Position numbers and translations under genes: made by a program. The notes under the pieces were generated by a model. The model saw only the letters and a list, made by a program, of their open reading frames with translations, ran no database searches and was not told where the DNA came from. From Uranotaenia lowii (taxonomy: Eukaryota; Arthropoda; Insecta; Diptera; Culicidae), in NCBI RefSeq assembly GCF_029784155.1, contig NC_073692.1, positions 236,362,503 to 236,426,502 of the forward strand: 64,000 bases of DNA. The letters are read 5' to 3'. Below are positions 1-10,717 of the stretch, piece by piece. The stretch's first letter is position 1. Each line of letters begins with the position of its first letter.

Positions 1-1016
1 AGTACTTAAATCACTTACCCAAAACATGATAAAAACAAACTACCATCTATACGAACAATGGTTCACGGATGCTTCCAAGTCTGGCCATAAATGCGGACTC
101 GGAGTTTTCGATGCTACCTCGGAAGAGAGCATTAGTCTAGGATTAGCTCACGAAGTAAGTATTGCTTCTGCTGAGCTCTTAGCAATACGGGTCGCATTAG
201 AACAAGTAAGAGACAATAACACAAGAAAAGTGGTCATTTTCACTGATTCACAGGCAGCTTGCAAAATACTCAAAAGAGATCTAAAAAAAAAAATATTCGA
301 CAAAGTTACACTCGACATCTGCACACTAGCAACGCAAAAACAAGCTACAATCCAATGGCTTCCGTCACACATCGGAATAACAGGAAACGAAAAGGCTGAT
401 GAACTAGCTAAAATTGGACTAGAATGCCCAGCTATTCTAGAAAATAAGCTACGGTTGGATGATGCATGCAGAAACTATAAAAAGGATTTCATCAACACTA
501 CTAACAAATGGTATCAAGATATTGCAACAGAAAATCAAAAAGGACTGAAATTTTTCAAATTTCAAAACACATTCGATCTCAAACCGTGGTACTGGAATTC
601 AGAAATGAATAACAAACAAATACGTACAGCAAATCGACTACTTAGTGGACACGACTATTCACCATACTATCTCGGACTTTTTCGAATCCGTGATACAAAA
701 TTATGTGAACTATGTTCGGAAAACTTCACAACAGAACATGCTCTGTTCCACTGTATACAGTACAATCACGTTAGAAATCACTACGATTGGGAAAGATACA
801 ACAATCTTTTCGAATTGATTAACAACTTCGATGAAGACAAAATAAAAGAAGTCTTGGGATTTTTAGAAAAAGCTCGATTAACAATTTAATTAAAAATTGT
901 GCTAACTAAACACACCGTGTTATCGAAAATCTGAATAACATTGATACCTACGTAGTGGTGATATAGAGTATAACACTCTCGGCCAAAAAGCGAAATCTAT
1001 ACATACATACATACAG
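1..1016 (+). mobile_element. 3' end of a non-LTR retrotransposon (RNase H-bearing, I/Loa-like)
   Basis: The window opens inside a LINE. It holds the RNase H part of ORF2, a short 3' UTR from 890, and a tail of tandem TACA repeats at about 1000-1015, the kind of simple-repeat tail seen in several I-group elements. The 5' part and the left TSD lie outside the window, so the copy length cannot be judged. The clade (I or Loa) is inferred only from the RNase H domain. Confidence 0.75.
26..889 (+). CDS. LINE ORF2 C-terminal part: RNase H domain and terminal zinc-knuckle-like region
   Basis: This is a 287-residue open frame. Residues about 11-135 form an RNase H domain: FTDASK holds the first acidic residue, ASAELLAI the glutamate, FTDSQAAC the next aspartate, and WLPSHIGITGNEKADELA the C-terminal H and D. 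The enzyme would degrade template RNA during target-primed reverse transcription. The C-terminal part has CELCSENFTTEHALFHC, a cysteine/histidine cluster typical of ORF2 ends in I-like and Jockey-like LINEs. The frame is open to the stop at 887. It probably continues upstream of the window, so the first Met is not a real start. Confidence 0.8.
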   Translation: MIKTNYHLYEQWFTDASKSGHKCGLGVFDATSEESISLGLAHEVSIASAELLAIRVALEQVRDNNTRKVVIFTDSQAACKILKRDLKKKIFDKVTLDICTLATQKQATIQWLPSHIGITGNEKADELAKIGLECPAILENKLRLDDACRNYKKDFINTTNKWYQDIATENQKGLKFFKFQNTFDLKPWYWNSEMNNKQIRTANRLLSGHDYSPYYLGLFRIRDTKLCELCSENFTTEHALFHCIQYNHVRNHYDWERYNNLFELINNFDEDKIKEVLGFLEKARLTI

Positions 1017-1322
1017 TAATGCTTAGTTCGCTAACAGGCGTCGAATTATACAATTTGACCGGAAACCAAAAACTAAACATTTAATTTCTGGCTATAGTTG
1101 GCATAATTAAGTGATGTTTTTTCAGTGAAATGATCGAACAATGATGCCGATACAGAACACAGGTCTTATTTTTGGAGAAAACATCCCAGTTTTTTCAAAA
1201 TACAAACAAAAGGTTGATTTTGGGCGGTAAATGGTGTCTGGGCGGTAGATGGTGACATGATGGTATTTACGATGGTTATTGAAAATGTCTTAACAGTTGA
1301 TTCGGATCATCATTACAAGTTA
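1017..1322. other. Unassigned spacer
   Basis: AT-rich sequence between the LINE tail and the TIR element that begins at 1323. I see no open frame, repeat array or RNA gene in it. Confidence 0.5.
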
Positions 1323-1559
1323 AGGCTATGATCATATAGTATCCGGGCAGTTACAAACGTGTGTATTTTAAAAACTATTCATTTGATCGAAAAACTTTCT
1401 AAGGAGGAAATGAATGTGCTAATATGACATTTAATGTAAAAATATAAAAAAAAATATTTATCAATGATTTCAAGAAATACTCTAACTTTTTCATAAACTC
1501 TCTTTTTTATCTTTGCACACATTTTTCCACTCATGTATTGATTTCTTTTTTTTACCACA

Positions 1560-1766
1560 GAAGCAAAACCTTTGCAAAATCATGATATTTTACACAAACT
1601 CACCTGGAAAAAGCAATTGGAATCGTGTTGGAACCTTTTCATGAGTAGGCATCTCGAAGAATTTGATCTCTGTAATCCGATTTTAACATTAATTTTTTTA
1701 TCCATCAGAACACATCTGTCATATTGCTTAAAAACTAGATGCACAGATTGCAATCTTTGGAACTGA
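1560..1766 (+). other. Exon-like open segment inside the TIR remnant
   Basis: A pyrimidine-rich tract ending in TTTTTTTACCACAG precedes an open stretch of about 68 codons that ends at a TGA at 1764. It would fit a last exon of a decayed transposon gene. I recognise no domain, so this may be chance. Confidence 0.25.
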
Positions 1767-1785
1767 TGATTATTAGTTATTTTGA

Positions 1786-1961
1786 TGGACAACTACTAAC
1801 TGAGAACACAACTTGTTATAAGTTTAACAGTTTATTAACTAATGGATAAAGTTTACAATCTAGTGCTTGCTTTTATAGTGAGTCGAGAAAGACATGATTG
1901 CTATGATAAATTCAAATTCAAATTAAGATTGCTGTGATCGGTTTTCGTCTCAACTTCAACA
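1786..1961 (-). repeat. Copia 3' LTR
   Basis: A 176-bp LTR that appears identical to 20119-20294. It is followed at 1962 by CTCCTCCTAG, which on the element strand is the purine-rich tract CTAGGAGGAG just upstream of the 3' LTR. Confidence 0.92.
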
Positions 1962-1967
1962 CTCCTC

Positions 1968-4172
1968 CTAGACGAAAGCAATCAGACCAATCTCCTTAGC
2001 TAAATAGTCTATTCTAATACCCGGTAAGGGTTTCGTCAAAATATCTGCTATCATGTTTTCTGATGGACAGTAGATACATGATATTTCGCCTTGCTTCATC
2101 TGGTCCCTGGTGAAATGAATTCGAGCAGCAATGTGCTTGGTCCTGCTGCTAAATTTTTCCGACTCGATGATCTTCAAGGCGCTTTGATTATCACCAAATA
2201 TCGAGACAGCTTTCACCTCCTCGTCCAAATCGCTCATCAGTTGTTTCAGCCACAATGCTTCCGCTTCAGCCGTCGAGAGGGAAACACAGGTTTGTTTCCG
2301 GCACGCCCAGCTCACCGTTCCACCATGCACCATGAACACAAAGCCGCTGTTGGACTTTCGATCGTCTCGATTCTCGGCCCAATCTGCATCCGCGTAGCCG
2401 ACAACACCTTCTGGTCCACTGCAGTTGGATAAACGAAGTCGGTATTGAATCGTCCCTTTCAAATACCTCACCACACGTTTGAGCTCGTTCCAGTCGACTT
2501 GAGATGGGCTACTTGTTTTCCGGCTCAGGATCGAAACAGCAGTCGCAATGTCCGGACGACTATTGACCGCGACGTAGAGAAGCTTACCAATAAGCTTCTG
2601 GTACTCCTTGTTGTCCGGAAGTAGGTCACCTTTATTAGCCTGCTTGACGTAGCCTGGATCAAGTGGAACCTTGGACACCTTTGCATCGCCTAAACCACTA
2701 TCGACAATAACCTCGTTGATGTACCGACGCTGATTCAGGAAATAATCTCCGCTTTTCTTTTCTATTTCTAGACCTAGGAAATAGTGAATATCACCCAGAG
2801 CGCACACTTCGAAGGACTTCTGAAGTATTCCGATTAGAACGTCGATCATCTCAGCATCTTGGCTTGCCACCACCAGGTCGTCCACGTACACCAGAACGTA
2901 GCACCAAAGCTTGTTGTGGCACTTCCGGTACAAGCATGGATCCGATTTGCACCGTTGATAGCCAGATTTCTCCAAAACATCGTGCAGCTTCTGATTCCAG
3001 GAACGAGCCGCCTGCTTCAGTCCGTACAGGCTTTTCTGGAGACGACAGACCTTGCCTTCGCTGCCCTTCACGGTGTACCCACACGGCTGCTTCATAAACA
3101 ACTCCTCCTCAAGGTCACCGTAGAGAAAAGCCGTCTTGATGTCGAATTGTTTCACCGTCATGTTTCGTCTCGCTGCCACCGCCATCAACGTACGGAACGT
3201 ATTTTGCCGGACCACCGGCGCGAAGACCTCTTCATAGTCCGTACCAAATTGCTGACTGAAGCCCTGCGCAACAAAACGCGCCTTGTACCGGATGACGTTT
3301 CCAGCTGCATCTCGTTTCACCGCATAGACCCACTTACAGCCGATCGCTTTTCGGCCAGGTGGTAGGTCAACCAACGCCCAGGTGCCATTCGTTCGGATGG
3401 ATGCCAGTTCTTCATCCATAGCCATCTTCCAGTTCGCAGCATACGGTGAGGCCAACGCTTCTTTGTAGGTCTTAGGTGCCTCACGCTGCTCCAGAGTTCG
3501 CCCAGAAACAGCAGCTGTGCCACTGAAGCCAGCTTCTGGCTCACTGTTGGTAGCACCAGCGCTCGGAACAATCGGTTGGTTCTGTGAAGAATGGGAAACG
3601 AAAATACCTTTGCCCTTCATTTGATAATCTGCATACTTGCCTGGAAGTCTGTGCTCCCGACCGCTGCGCCTCAACACCTGTGACCAAGGTGGATTTGAGT
3701 TGTTTTGCGGAGGGAGCACGGTCACATCAGTTACGGTGTCAGTTGATGTATTTCCATCTGCAGATTCGTAATCGGTTTCTTCAACATCGCTAACCGAAAC
3801 GACATCATCGTCCGGTTCACCAACGACAGCAACATCATCAGCATCGCCCTGGTCTTCGGAAAAAGTTACTGGGATAACTGGAACGCTTGAACCCTCGTTG
3901 CTCGTCGTAGGATTTGTTATTGGATTATCAGGAACGCTTGAACCCTCGTTGATAAAGGACACCTCTCTGCTTTTCTCGATGCACCTCGTTTTCACATCGA
4001 GAATTCGGAAGCCCTTGGTGTCTTCCTCGAAACCAACAAGGATGCACTCACGTGATTTCGGGTCCCACTTCTTGCGCTTTTGTTTCGGTACCTGCACCAT
4101 TGCCTTCGTACCAAAGACTCTCACGTGCGATAGATCAGGTTTCCTGCCACTCCATGCCTCTTCCGGTGTCAA
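1968..4172 (-). CDS. Copia pol: integrase C-terminus, reverse transcriptase and RNase H
   Basis: About 734 codons. The first part is the integrase C-terminal region with the copia-type signature (TPEEAWSGRKPDLSHVRVFG), then an acidic linker. The RT follows with KWVYAVKRDAAGNVIRYKAR, FDIKTAFLYGDLEE and the catalytic YVDDLVVA. RNase H has GYADADWAENRDDRKSNSG and STAEAE. The product would copy element RNA in virus-like particles and remove the RNA strand. The frame enters from upstream through a frameshift near 4170, so its first codon is not a true start. Because the upstream integrase is split and frameshifted, this copy cannot make a full polyprotein. Confidence 0.88.
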   Translation of the reverse strand: MTPEEAWSGRKPDLSHVRVFGTKAMVQVPKQKRKKWDPKSRECILVGFEEDTKGFRILDVKTRCIEKSREVSFINEGSSVPDNPITNPTTSNEGSSVPVIPVTFSEDQGDADDVAVVGEPDDDVVSVSDVEETDYESADGNTSTDTVTDVTVLPPQNNSNPPWSQVLRRSGREHRLPGKYADYQMKGKGIFVSHSSQNQPIVPSAGATNSEPEAGFSGTAAVSGRTLEQREAPKTYKEALASPYAANWKMAMDEELASIRTNGTWALVDLPPGRKAIGCKWVYAVKRDAAGNVIRYKARFVAQGFSQQFGTDYEEVFAPVVRQNTFRTLMAVAARRNMTVKQFDIKTAFLYGDLEEELFMKQPCGYTVKGSEGKVCRLQKSLYGLKQAARSWNQKLHDVLEKSGYQRCKSDPCLYRKCHNKLWCYVLVYVDDLVVASQDAEMIDVLIGILQKSFEVCALGDIHYFLGLEIEKKSGDYFLNQRRYINEVIVDSGLGDAKVSKVPLDPGYVKQANKGDLLPDNKEYQKLIGKLLYVAVNSRPDIATAVSILSRKTSSPSQVDWNELKRVVRYLKGTIQYRLRLSNCSGPEGVVGYADADWAENRDDRKSNSGFVFMVHGGTVSWACRKQTCVSLSTAEAEALWLKQLMSDLDEEVKAVSIFGDNQSALKIIESEKFSSRTKHIAARIHFTRDQMKQGEISCIYCPSENMIADILTKPLPGIRIDYLAKEIGLIAFV

Positions 4173-4326
4173 ATCATGGCCTCGAGTGGGAGACTATTGA
4201 TGAGGTAAACCGCCGTCGACACTGCTTCGGCCCAAAACTTCTTGTCAAGATTTGCCTCGTACAACATACACCTGGCCCGTTCAACTATGGTTCTGTTCGC
4301 TCTTTCGGCAAACCCGTTCTGCTCAG
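4172..4326 (-). pseudogene. Copia integrase, 3' fragment left of the nested element
   Basis: The minus strand reads TPEQNGFAERANRTIVERA and continues to AVYLINSLP, the copia integrase core near its catalytic glutamate. The upstream half of the core lies at 18475-19300, on the far side of the nested element. The join at TSD GAGTA (4327-4331 and 18470-18474) is precise. A frameshift at about 4170 separates this fragment from the downstream pol frame. Confidence 0.8.
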
Positions 4327-4331
4327 GAGTA

Positions 4332-4843
4332 TGTAGGAAATAATGATGGTTAAATATTAAATATCTAAAGTATATCACTATAACAGTGTAAATTGCAAGC
4401 CACAAATAAACTGTGATATAAATACTTTGTTTGACAGTGTAGAAACGGGATGGCTATCTATGAGAAAGAGAATTCTATCCCTCTTCCGCATCTAACGGAC
4501 GATCAGATCGACGTTCGAAAACTCGGCATTCTGAAAACGATAGTTGCGGCGTACGGACGTTGTGTCTCGAGAGTTAAAGCACACATTGTGGTGTCGGAAA
4601 GTGATTCAAGCAGAGTTTCGGAATTCATTTTATATTGGGTGTAGTCCCGTCGGATCGATTTACGGACGTTGCTTCTCGAGAGTCGAGACATACGTTGTGG
4701 TCTCGAAAAGTTTTACAAAAGTATTCGGAATTAATTTTGGATCGGGTGAAGTTCGGTTTGATTGATTTTAAGGACGTTGTTTTGCGAGTTGTGAGCTTGC
4801 GTGAGTTGCGAAATGGATCTCCGCGGAAGACGCGGTCACGACA
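4332..4843 (+). repeat. Gypsy-type element left LTR
   Basis: 512 bp, starting TGTAGG and ending ACGACA, immediately followed by ATAATGGCGCAG. Its last 125 bp match 18351-18469, apart from a 6-bp difference in length. Confidence 0.88.
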
Positions 4844-4846
4844 ATA

Positions 4847-4855
4847 ATGGCGCAG
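4847..4855 (+). other. Primer binding site-like ATGGCGCAG
   Basis: ATGGCGCAG lies three bases after the LTR end. The same nonamer directly follows the LTR ends at 7017 and 48136, so three LTR elements here share a priming signal. The cognate tRNA is not determined from the window (a serine tRNA is one possibility). Confidence 0.6.
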
Positions 4856-5069
4856 GAAGTGCTCCTTCACGGTAAGTACTAGCCCCTATAATAAACAACT
4901 GAATTCTAAAAGAAACCTGCGGAATTATTCTACATAACAAATTAAAGTGGTAAAAAAAAAAGTGAAATTTGCAATTTGTTCCGCCATTTTTTTCTTTCCC
5001 AAGTGATATTTCAAAAAAAAGAAGAAAAGAAAAAGACATATAGACTGGATGGCTAATGTACAAAAAACT

Positions 5070-5432
5070 GAGCGAGAGGTCTCAAAAAAGGAGCGAGAGG
5101 ACTCCATCGTAAATTTTGTGTGTGAAAGGAATCCTAAATCAATGGTATGAGCGAGAGGTCTCATCTGTACTTTCATAAATAGTCGACCATCAACAAAATT
5201 GAGCGAGAGGTCTCGTCTATACAAAGTCGACAAAAAAAAATAAAAAAAATTCTTGAGCGAGAGGTCTCAATTAGATATGATGTAACTAAAAATGACAAGC
5301 AATAGTGAATACATAAATCAGTTTAAAGCATTTGAACGCGAGGCCTCAGAGCTCTTTGAATGATTTGGTTAATGGAAATAAACCACATAAGGAGCGAGAG
5401 GACTCCATATTTCATTATCTGAGCGAGGTCAC
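5070..5432 (+). repeat. Leader array of GAGCGAGAGGTCTC-type motifs
   Basis: Eight copies or variants begin near 5070, 5091, 5149, 5201, 5255, 5334, 5392 and 5421, at irregular spacing of about 20-80 bases. Each has GAG near its start and CTC near its end. They lie between the PBS and gag in otherwise AT-rich DNA. The placement resembles the protein-binding array in the leader of Drosophila gypsy, but the motif differs and any function is inference. Confidence 0.75.
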
Positions 5433-5904
5433 AGTTAAAAAAAAAAAATGATGAAATATGCATAAAAATATATATGAAAATAAATAATTATAAAAATAGT
5501 GTTTTGAACTAAATTTTCTCGACTTTCCAAGTACCAACACATTTTCATTGTTTTGTTTTTCTAACCTACCTATATAGAAATATTTGAATACGTGCATTGG
5601 TACCATAAATTACAGCACCAATTTATAATTCCAAATTTGGTTACTTTCCTTTCATATTTGAAATATGTTTTTTCGTGCAAATCATAGCAAATTTTAACTT
5701 ATTTGAGCAATAATGCAACAAATTTAAAGGTTGTATCCTTTTCAATTAATGTTTAAAATCATAGCATTTTGAAATAAATTTAAAATTAATTTTAACGGTA
5801 AAAGAAATATTGGAATGATCTGTAGTGTATTTAACGTTACCTGATTTGAAGGTTGTTTATGTTCCATATTTTCAATTGGGTTTCTTAAGAATAATATTTG
5901 GTAG

Positions 5905-6566
5905 ATGAATCGAAAGAAAGAATCAAAATTGATAAATTTCATGTGTGTATGTTACAGGAAAATGTTGAAAAATAACGATATGGATACAATGGTCAATGAA
6001 CTAGCTGCGGAAAAAGCCAAAACTACCAAACTGGCCATAGAACTAGAAAAAGCAGGAGAGACGATTAGGTCGCTTCAGACCAGTCTAGCTAGGTCATGCC
6101 CAGAGTCACAAAATATCGTTGATGAACTTGCAGAACAAAAAGCAAAAACGGCTGAGCTTGTCAGGGAGCTTAACGAGGCTAAACAAATGATTAAAGATTT
6201 ACAAAATCATGATCGTAACATTAGAACAGAAACACCAGAAAGCGATTTCAATGTGGGTTTGGGTCCATCGAGCACTCATCGACGAGGCATGGTTTCCGCA
6301 CTAGAGGAATCTAGATTCTATTCTTCCATGAATCAAATATCAATCGCATCTATTACTGTGCCCGAATGCAAACCATTTGGTGACGGGCCTAACATTGAAA
6401 GACACGTATACAATGCTTGGAAAGATCTTCTAGAAGATTCCCTTAGGTTGGCAGGCGTTTCTGATGAGGCAACTCAATATACAATTTTTAAAGTAAAGGC
6501 AGGACAGCGTCTACTAGAAATTTATAAAAGTACTCGATCAACCTCATCGACTCCCGATTTTGTGAG
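5905..6566 (+). pseudogene. Gypsy-type gag, 5' part (coiled coil and start of capsid)
   Basis: An open frame with heptad-like, Lys/Glu-rich repeats (ELAAEKAKTTKLAIELEKAG, then ELAEQKAKTAELVRELNEAK) predicts a coiled coil. A Gag capsid-type region with AWKDLLEDSLRLAGV follows. The ATG at 5962 may be a better start than the one at 5905. The frame is cut after TPDF by the non-coding LTR element at 6567 and continues at 14103. The protein would package the element RNA into particles. Confidence 0.75.
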
Positions 6567-7016
6567 TGTGGTAGATATAGCGTGGAAATATAAAACTAAT
6601 GTGACCTTTTGAGCTGAATTTTATTATGTTATTTATTAATTCGGTAATGTAAGGATTATTGATATAGAGTAAATATTATTGAGCATAATGAGAACATCGT
6701 TATAATAAACAAATGAGTAATTTGAGATTAAATTTAAGGAAAACTTAAAAATAATTTCTTGAGAAAAATAAGCATAGATTTTCATTCTCCAAGTTGGAAG
6801 AATGAATGATCTATTCTCAGCGTGCAAGCCCATTAACGAAAAGCGCACGAAAACTTAACGAACGAAAAAAGCGTGTGAGTGTGTATCGGAGAAGAAACGG
6901 GCATTCTATGGAATAATTTTGGGAAGGAAGGATCGTAGAGTTCCTTCATAAGTTTTGTTTCAAAGTTGTGTAAGATGCACGTGAAAAGGTTAAGTAAAGT
7001 GGAAAAAATTACGACA
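6567..7016 (+). repeat. Left LTR of the non-coding LTR element
   Basis: 450 bp from TGTGGTAGATA to TTACGACA. Its copy at 13650-14097 is about 99% identical by eye. Open frames on its reverse strand are present in both LTRs and have no recognisable domain. Confidence 0.92.
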
Positions 7017-7025
7017 ATGGCGCAG
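7017..7025 (+). other. Primer binding site-like ATGGCGCAG
   Basis: Immediately follows the left LTR end ACGACA and is the same nonamer as at 4847 and 48136. Confidence 0.65.
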
Positions 7026-7235
7026 TCTCAGCTCCGTTTGGTGAGTATATTTTATCGAAAGATTAAAATATAAAAGTGAAATATTCTATAATGTTCGAAC
7101 GAGATTCCTGTTTTTTTCGCATTTCGCGGTTGCTAATTGATTCAAATTTGTGTTTGAGCAGTGAAAAAGTGAAAGGTGAAAGAACAAGTAAAGAAACTGA
7201 GCTGTATACGGTTATTTAAGAAAAATAACTTGATT

Positions 7236-8276
7236 CACGCAGCGAAAAGGTTTTTTATTTCAAAGGAAAGTGCCGCAAAAACAAAGGATTTTTTCCTTTG
7301 GTTTTGGGACAAATAAAAATTCTTTTGGTTCAAAAGCATTTTCCTTTGTTTCAAAGAATTTTTCTTTTGAAAAATCTTTGAATCAAAATCTTAATACTTT
7401 GAAACAAAAAACTGTTTCATTTGATACAAAGTTGTTTTCGTTCGCCACAATGTAATTTAGATTTAGATTTAAAAAGATTGGTTCATTGAACTTTGATGAT
7501 ACCATGAACCATTTTCCATTTATTCCAATTGGAGGACATATTTCCTGTTGTTTTGAAATTCCTATTAGGAATTTCAAAAAATAAAAAGAAAGAAATTTAT
7601 ATGTTAAATTAATTTTTATTTACAACAGATGAAACACTTGGCCACAAACTAGTTCACTAAAATCGATCCGGTCTAAATTTTTGTCGACCTGACCGCTGGA
7701 TTTGGAGCGGTGTCATCGTGCGCAGCTTTCATCTCGGTTGAGGCATCCAGGGAAACCATCCTTTTGCTCTGGTTCTGTAAAAACGCAATCACTTATAGAA
7801 AATCTTCGATATTCACTCTTTAATTAACATACTTACCATACTTCATCCTGAATCCTTTTAATATATCTAACTCTGACCTACATTTTCACACGACCGGCCA
7901 AACTTGATTCGATTTTTCGGTTTTGTATTCTTCTTGCAAGGCAAATCAAAATATCTTTTGAATCAAAGGCTGGAGTTTTTATTTAAAGGAATCATTTCTT
8001 CAAGTTAAAAATATTTTCCTTTGGTTCAAAAAAAGTTGACTTTGTTTTAAAAGAAATAAGCTCAATTAACATTTATTTAGAATCAAAGTATTTGCTTAAA
8101 TTCAAAATCCAAAAATATTTAGTTCAAATAATTGATTATTTGTTTCAAAAAATATTTTTTTGAATCAAAAACAAAAGTTTTTGGTTCAAATAAAACAGGA
8201 GTTAGATTCAAAAAAATGAATGTTTTGAAACAAAATCATTTTTGTTTTGGTTCAAAAGCCTAGTTTTCTCTGCGTG
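7236..8276. mobile_element. CAC-terminated TIR element with a small spliced gene
   Basis: Inverted ends CACGCAGCGAAAA (7236) and CACGCAGAGAAAA (complement, ending 8276). The flanking dinucleotides are TT on both sides rather than TA. Subterminal regions are rich in motifs such as TTTGGTTCAAAAG in both orientations. The minus strand holds an exon with an ATG close to its end, a GTAAGT donor near 7835, a pyrimidine-rich tract with CAG acceptor near 7776, a short frame, and an AATAAA-like signal near 7605. It is one of six similar elements in this window. Confidence 0.6.
7712..7847 (-). CDS. Tiny two-exon reading frame inside the CACGCAG element
   Basis: Reading leftwards, the ATG at about 7845 gives three codons and one base before GTAAGT. 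After the TTTTTACAG acceptor the frame continues with EPEQKDGFPGCLNRDE and stops, for about 23 codons in all. Coordinates are good to a few bases. The splice signals are good but the peptide is very short and unrecognised, so coding is uncertain. Confidence 0.25.
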
Positions 8277-8296
8277 TTGGACTTAGGAAAATGGTA

Positions 8297-8576
8297 TCGA
8301 GTGCTAGTCTCGATGCCTTTGATTGAAATAAAACAAGCATACCTGTCGAGTGCTAGTCTCGACTATGATATACAACCAAAATTCAGAGTGATAGTCTCTG
8401 CAATTATATAAAAGAATGGAGAAAAAACAGAGTGCTAGTCTCTGAGTAATGAATGAACAACTAAAATATAGAGTGCTAGTCTCTAAAATTATGAAAATGA
8501 ATCAAAAAGTTAAACGTTGATACAGAGTGCTAGTCTCTGAAGTAAAACAAAAATCTGGTTCGAGTGCTAGTCTCGA
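8297..8576 (+). repeat. Array of GAGTGCTAGTCTC motifs
   Basis: Seven copies, near 8297, 8347, 8384, 8432, 8470, 8525 and 8562, spaced about 37-55 bases. One copy has GATAG instead of GCTAG. The motif begins GAG and ends CTC like that of the host gypsy-type element, and it lies in the equivalent leader region. Confidence 0.75.
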
Positions 8577-9040
8577 TATTAGTGGTATAATGATTTGAGA
8601 ATGGTAATTGCTGCAAGTGCAATCTAAAAAGAATAAAGAAGAAAAATAATAGGTCCTGTTGGTTAGAACGATGTGAAATTTTAGTTTTGAAAATGCGGCG
8701 GATCATCAGCGGAAGTTAGATGAGTATTGGCAATAATGTCATTAGTTCCGACACGTATGATATGATGTTAATGTTTTGGATTTTGCGTTATCTTAGCCGA
8801 ACGACTTGCGTTGAGTTGATTCGTAGAAGTGTTGGAGAAAAAAATTACATTGCAAGAGGTGCCAATCACCAACAAGCTTCAATCGTACTTCCACAGTACA
8901 ATAATTTTGCATATACTAATGTTGTTTCATGGCATATCAGTAGAAGTGGCTTAGTTCTCATGAAACGTGGTTTGTGGTTTCCAAATTAAATCATCTGAAT
9001 ACAGTAAGAGGAAATGGGGAAGACAATATGCGATTACAAT

Positions 9041-9252
9041 TTTTTTTTTATAAATTCTTTATTTGAAACGGCTCATACCTTTGGGCTTTAAGGAGCCAAA
9101 CTCGATTTGTTTGATTACAATTGTGTGCTTATATCTAGTTCACTTTTTAAAGAAAAGAAAGAAGATAGATAGGGAAATATGAAAACAAAAAGAATTATAG
9201 ACGAAGATCAATAGCTTTTAGAAAAAGGTATATTTCGAACTAGTCCAAGTCT
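9041..9252 (-). mobile_element. 5'-truncated LINE tail, same family as the LINE at 48462-57188
   Basis: 212 bp matching 48462-48665 (TTTATTTGAAACGGCTCATA, GGCTTTAAGGAGCCAAAC), with the poly(A) tail read as T-run at the left. Perfect 15-bp TSD ATATGCGATTACAAT at 9026-9040 and 9253-9267. This dates LINE activity after the host LTR element. Confidence 0.9.
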
Positions 9253-9305
9253 ATATGCGATTACAATGATTAAAAGATGATAAAATTGAATACAATTGAG
9301 AAAAC

Positions 9306-9559
9306 CGTCGCACGTGGCGTAGAGGATAGCCTTCAAGTCTTCTAAGTCAGGGGGCATGAGATCGAATCCCGGTCACGGCATACATAGTAAACTTTCGGTG
9401 GGTTGGTGGTTTTAGCATTTGGAAGATGCTAGCCATCATATCATCGAAAGATGTACGCTTAGAGTTAAGAAAAAAGGAATCTCTTCGAGGAAACGTCATG
9501 TTTCATTGAGATCCTGTATGTGTTTGTGTTCGTTTTCTAAGTAGTTTAAAAAAAAAAAC
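9306..9559 (+). mobile_element. tRNA-derived SINE
   Basis: An RNA polymerase III A box (TGGCGTAGAGG, about 9315) and B box (GATCGAATCC, about 9361) sit about 45 bases apart as in tRNA genes. A non-tRNA body of about 170 bp and an A-run at 9548-9558 follow. The cloverleaf is degraded, so it is not a functional tRNA gene. The SINE family is not identified. Confidence 0.7.
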
Positions 9560-10715
9560 AAAATCAAGAAAAGATATCAAACTAAAGAGATCGACAAAAA
9601 ATGATGAGAAAATAAGAAAATAAAAAAAAGTTCAGAAGATAGAAAGAGCTGGAAAGAGAAAACGAGGAACAAGTGATAATAGGTTGAGGAAAAAAAATGG
9701 ATGGAAAGAAGATCAGAAGAAAAAAAGGTAAACATAAGAATTAAAAGATGTCCATGTAGAGAAAATGAAAGTATGAGAAGAATGGAAGATTAATAAGGGA
9801 GAAGATTTAATTGCGAGGCGCTTAGAAGATGATTATCTGGAAAATGAAGGAGAAAAAATGATGAGATAGCCTAATTAGAAGATGAGGAAAAAAAAATTAA
9901 TTGAGAAGAGTGGCTAATGAGATAAGAAGATGAAATAATGACAAAACGAAGAAAGAAAAAAAATATATTCTTAACATACTTTCCTCTCCAGATAAGAGAA
10001 GGAGAAGATTCAATGATCAGATGAGATGTTCAAGATAAAAAAAAGGAAAAGATGAGGAAACAACCGAATTTAAAAATAGAAACATGGCAGGTAAGGAAAT
10101 GCCAAAAGTAGAAGTGTAGGAAAAGAAAGGGTATGTGAAGTTAAAAAGCTTAGACGAAATTGTGAGGAAAATATGTAAATATTTGATGATAATAAAATAA
10201 AAAGATGAGTTTATGGAGAAATTAGATGATTAGAAGATGCGGAGAAAAAAAAATGATGATAGGACAATAATTGTAAGGAAAGTGAGAAATGAGAATATGA
10301 AGAGGAAAGATGAGAAGGGTGGCAGATGAAGATAGACAGAGTTTAAATAATGAAACAATAAGAAACTGGAATGATGTGACGAAAAAGATTATATTATGAC
10401 ATAACTAAACGATGAAAGAATTAAATAAGAAAAGGAGAAGAACATGAGTAATAAAAGTGCTGATGTAGAGCAGTTAGCAAGGCACTTGACTAGTCAAATA
10501 AGCGTAAGAAAATGAAAAAAAGATGAACAAAAATTAATTAGAGGATAAAAAGAGAAAAAAAACATGAAAATTGTCGCAGATTAGGAACGGTGTCACGACT
10601 GTACGTCTCATCTCAGCGTAAACTTAATAACAGTCTTATAATATTCCGGCACACCCAAACGTCATATAAACGATGTTCGAAATAAGATACAATCCATGAG
10701 GTAGAAGAAGATGAC
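9560..10715. other. Purine-rich non-coding DNA
   Basis: A long A/G-rich stretch built from degenerate GATGAGAAAA-like words, belonging to the internal region of the non-coding LTR element. No open frame on either strand looks real. Similar DNA continues at 11850-12540 and 12850-13150. Confidence 0.6.
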
Positions 10716-10717
10716 TA

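Noticed and set aside
5070..5432. Short repeats resembling a CRISPR array
   Set aside because: Motifs are only 14 bases, spacing is irregular, and the context is a eukaryotic LTR element leader.
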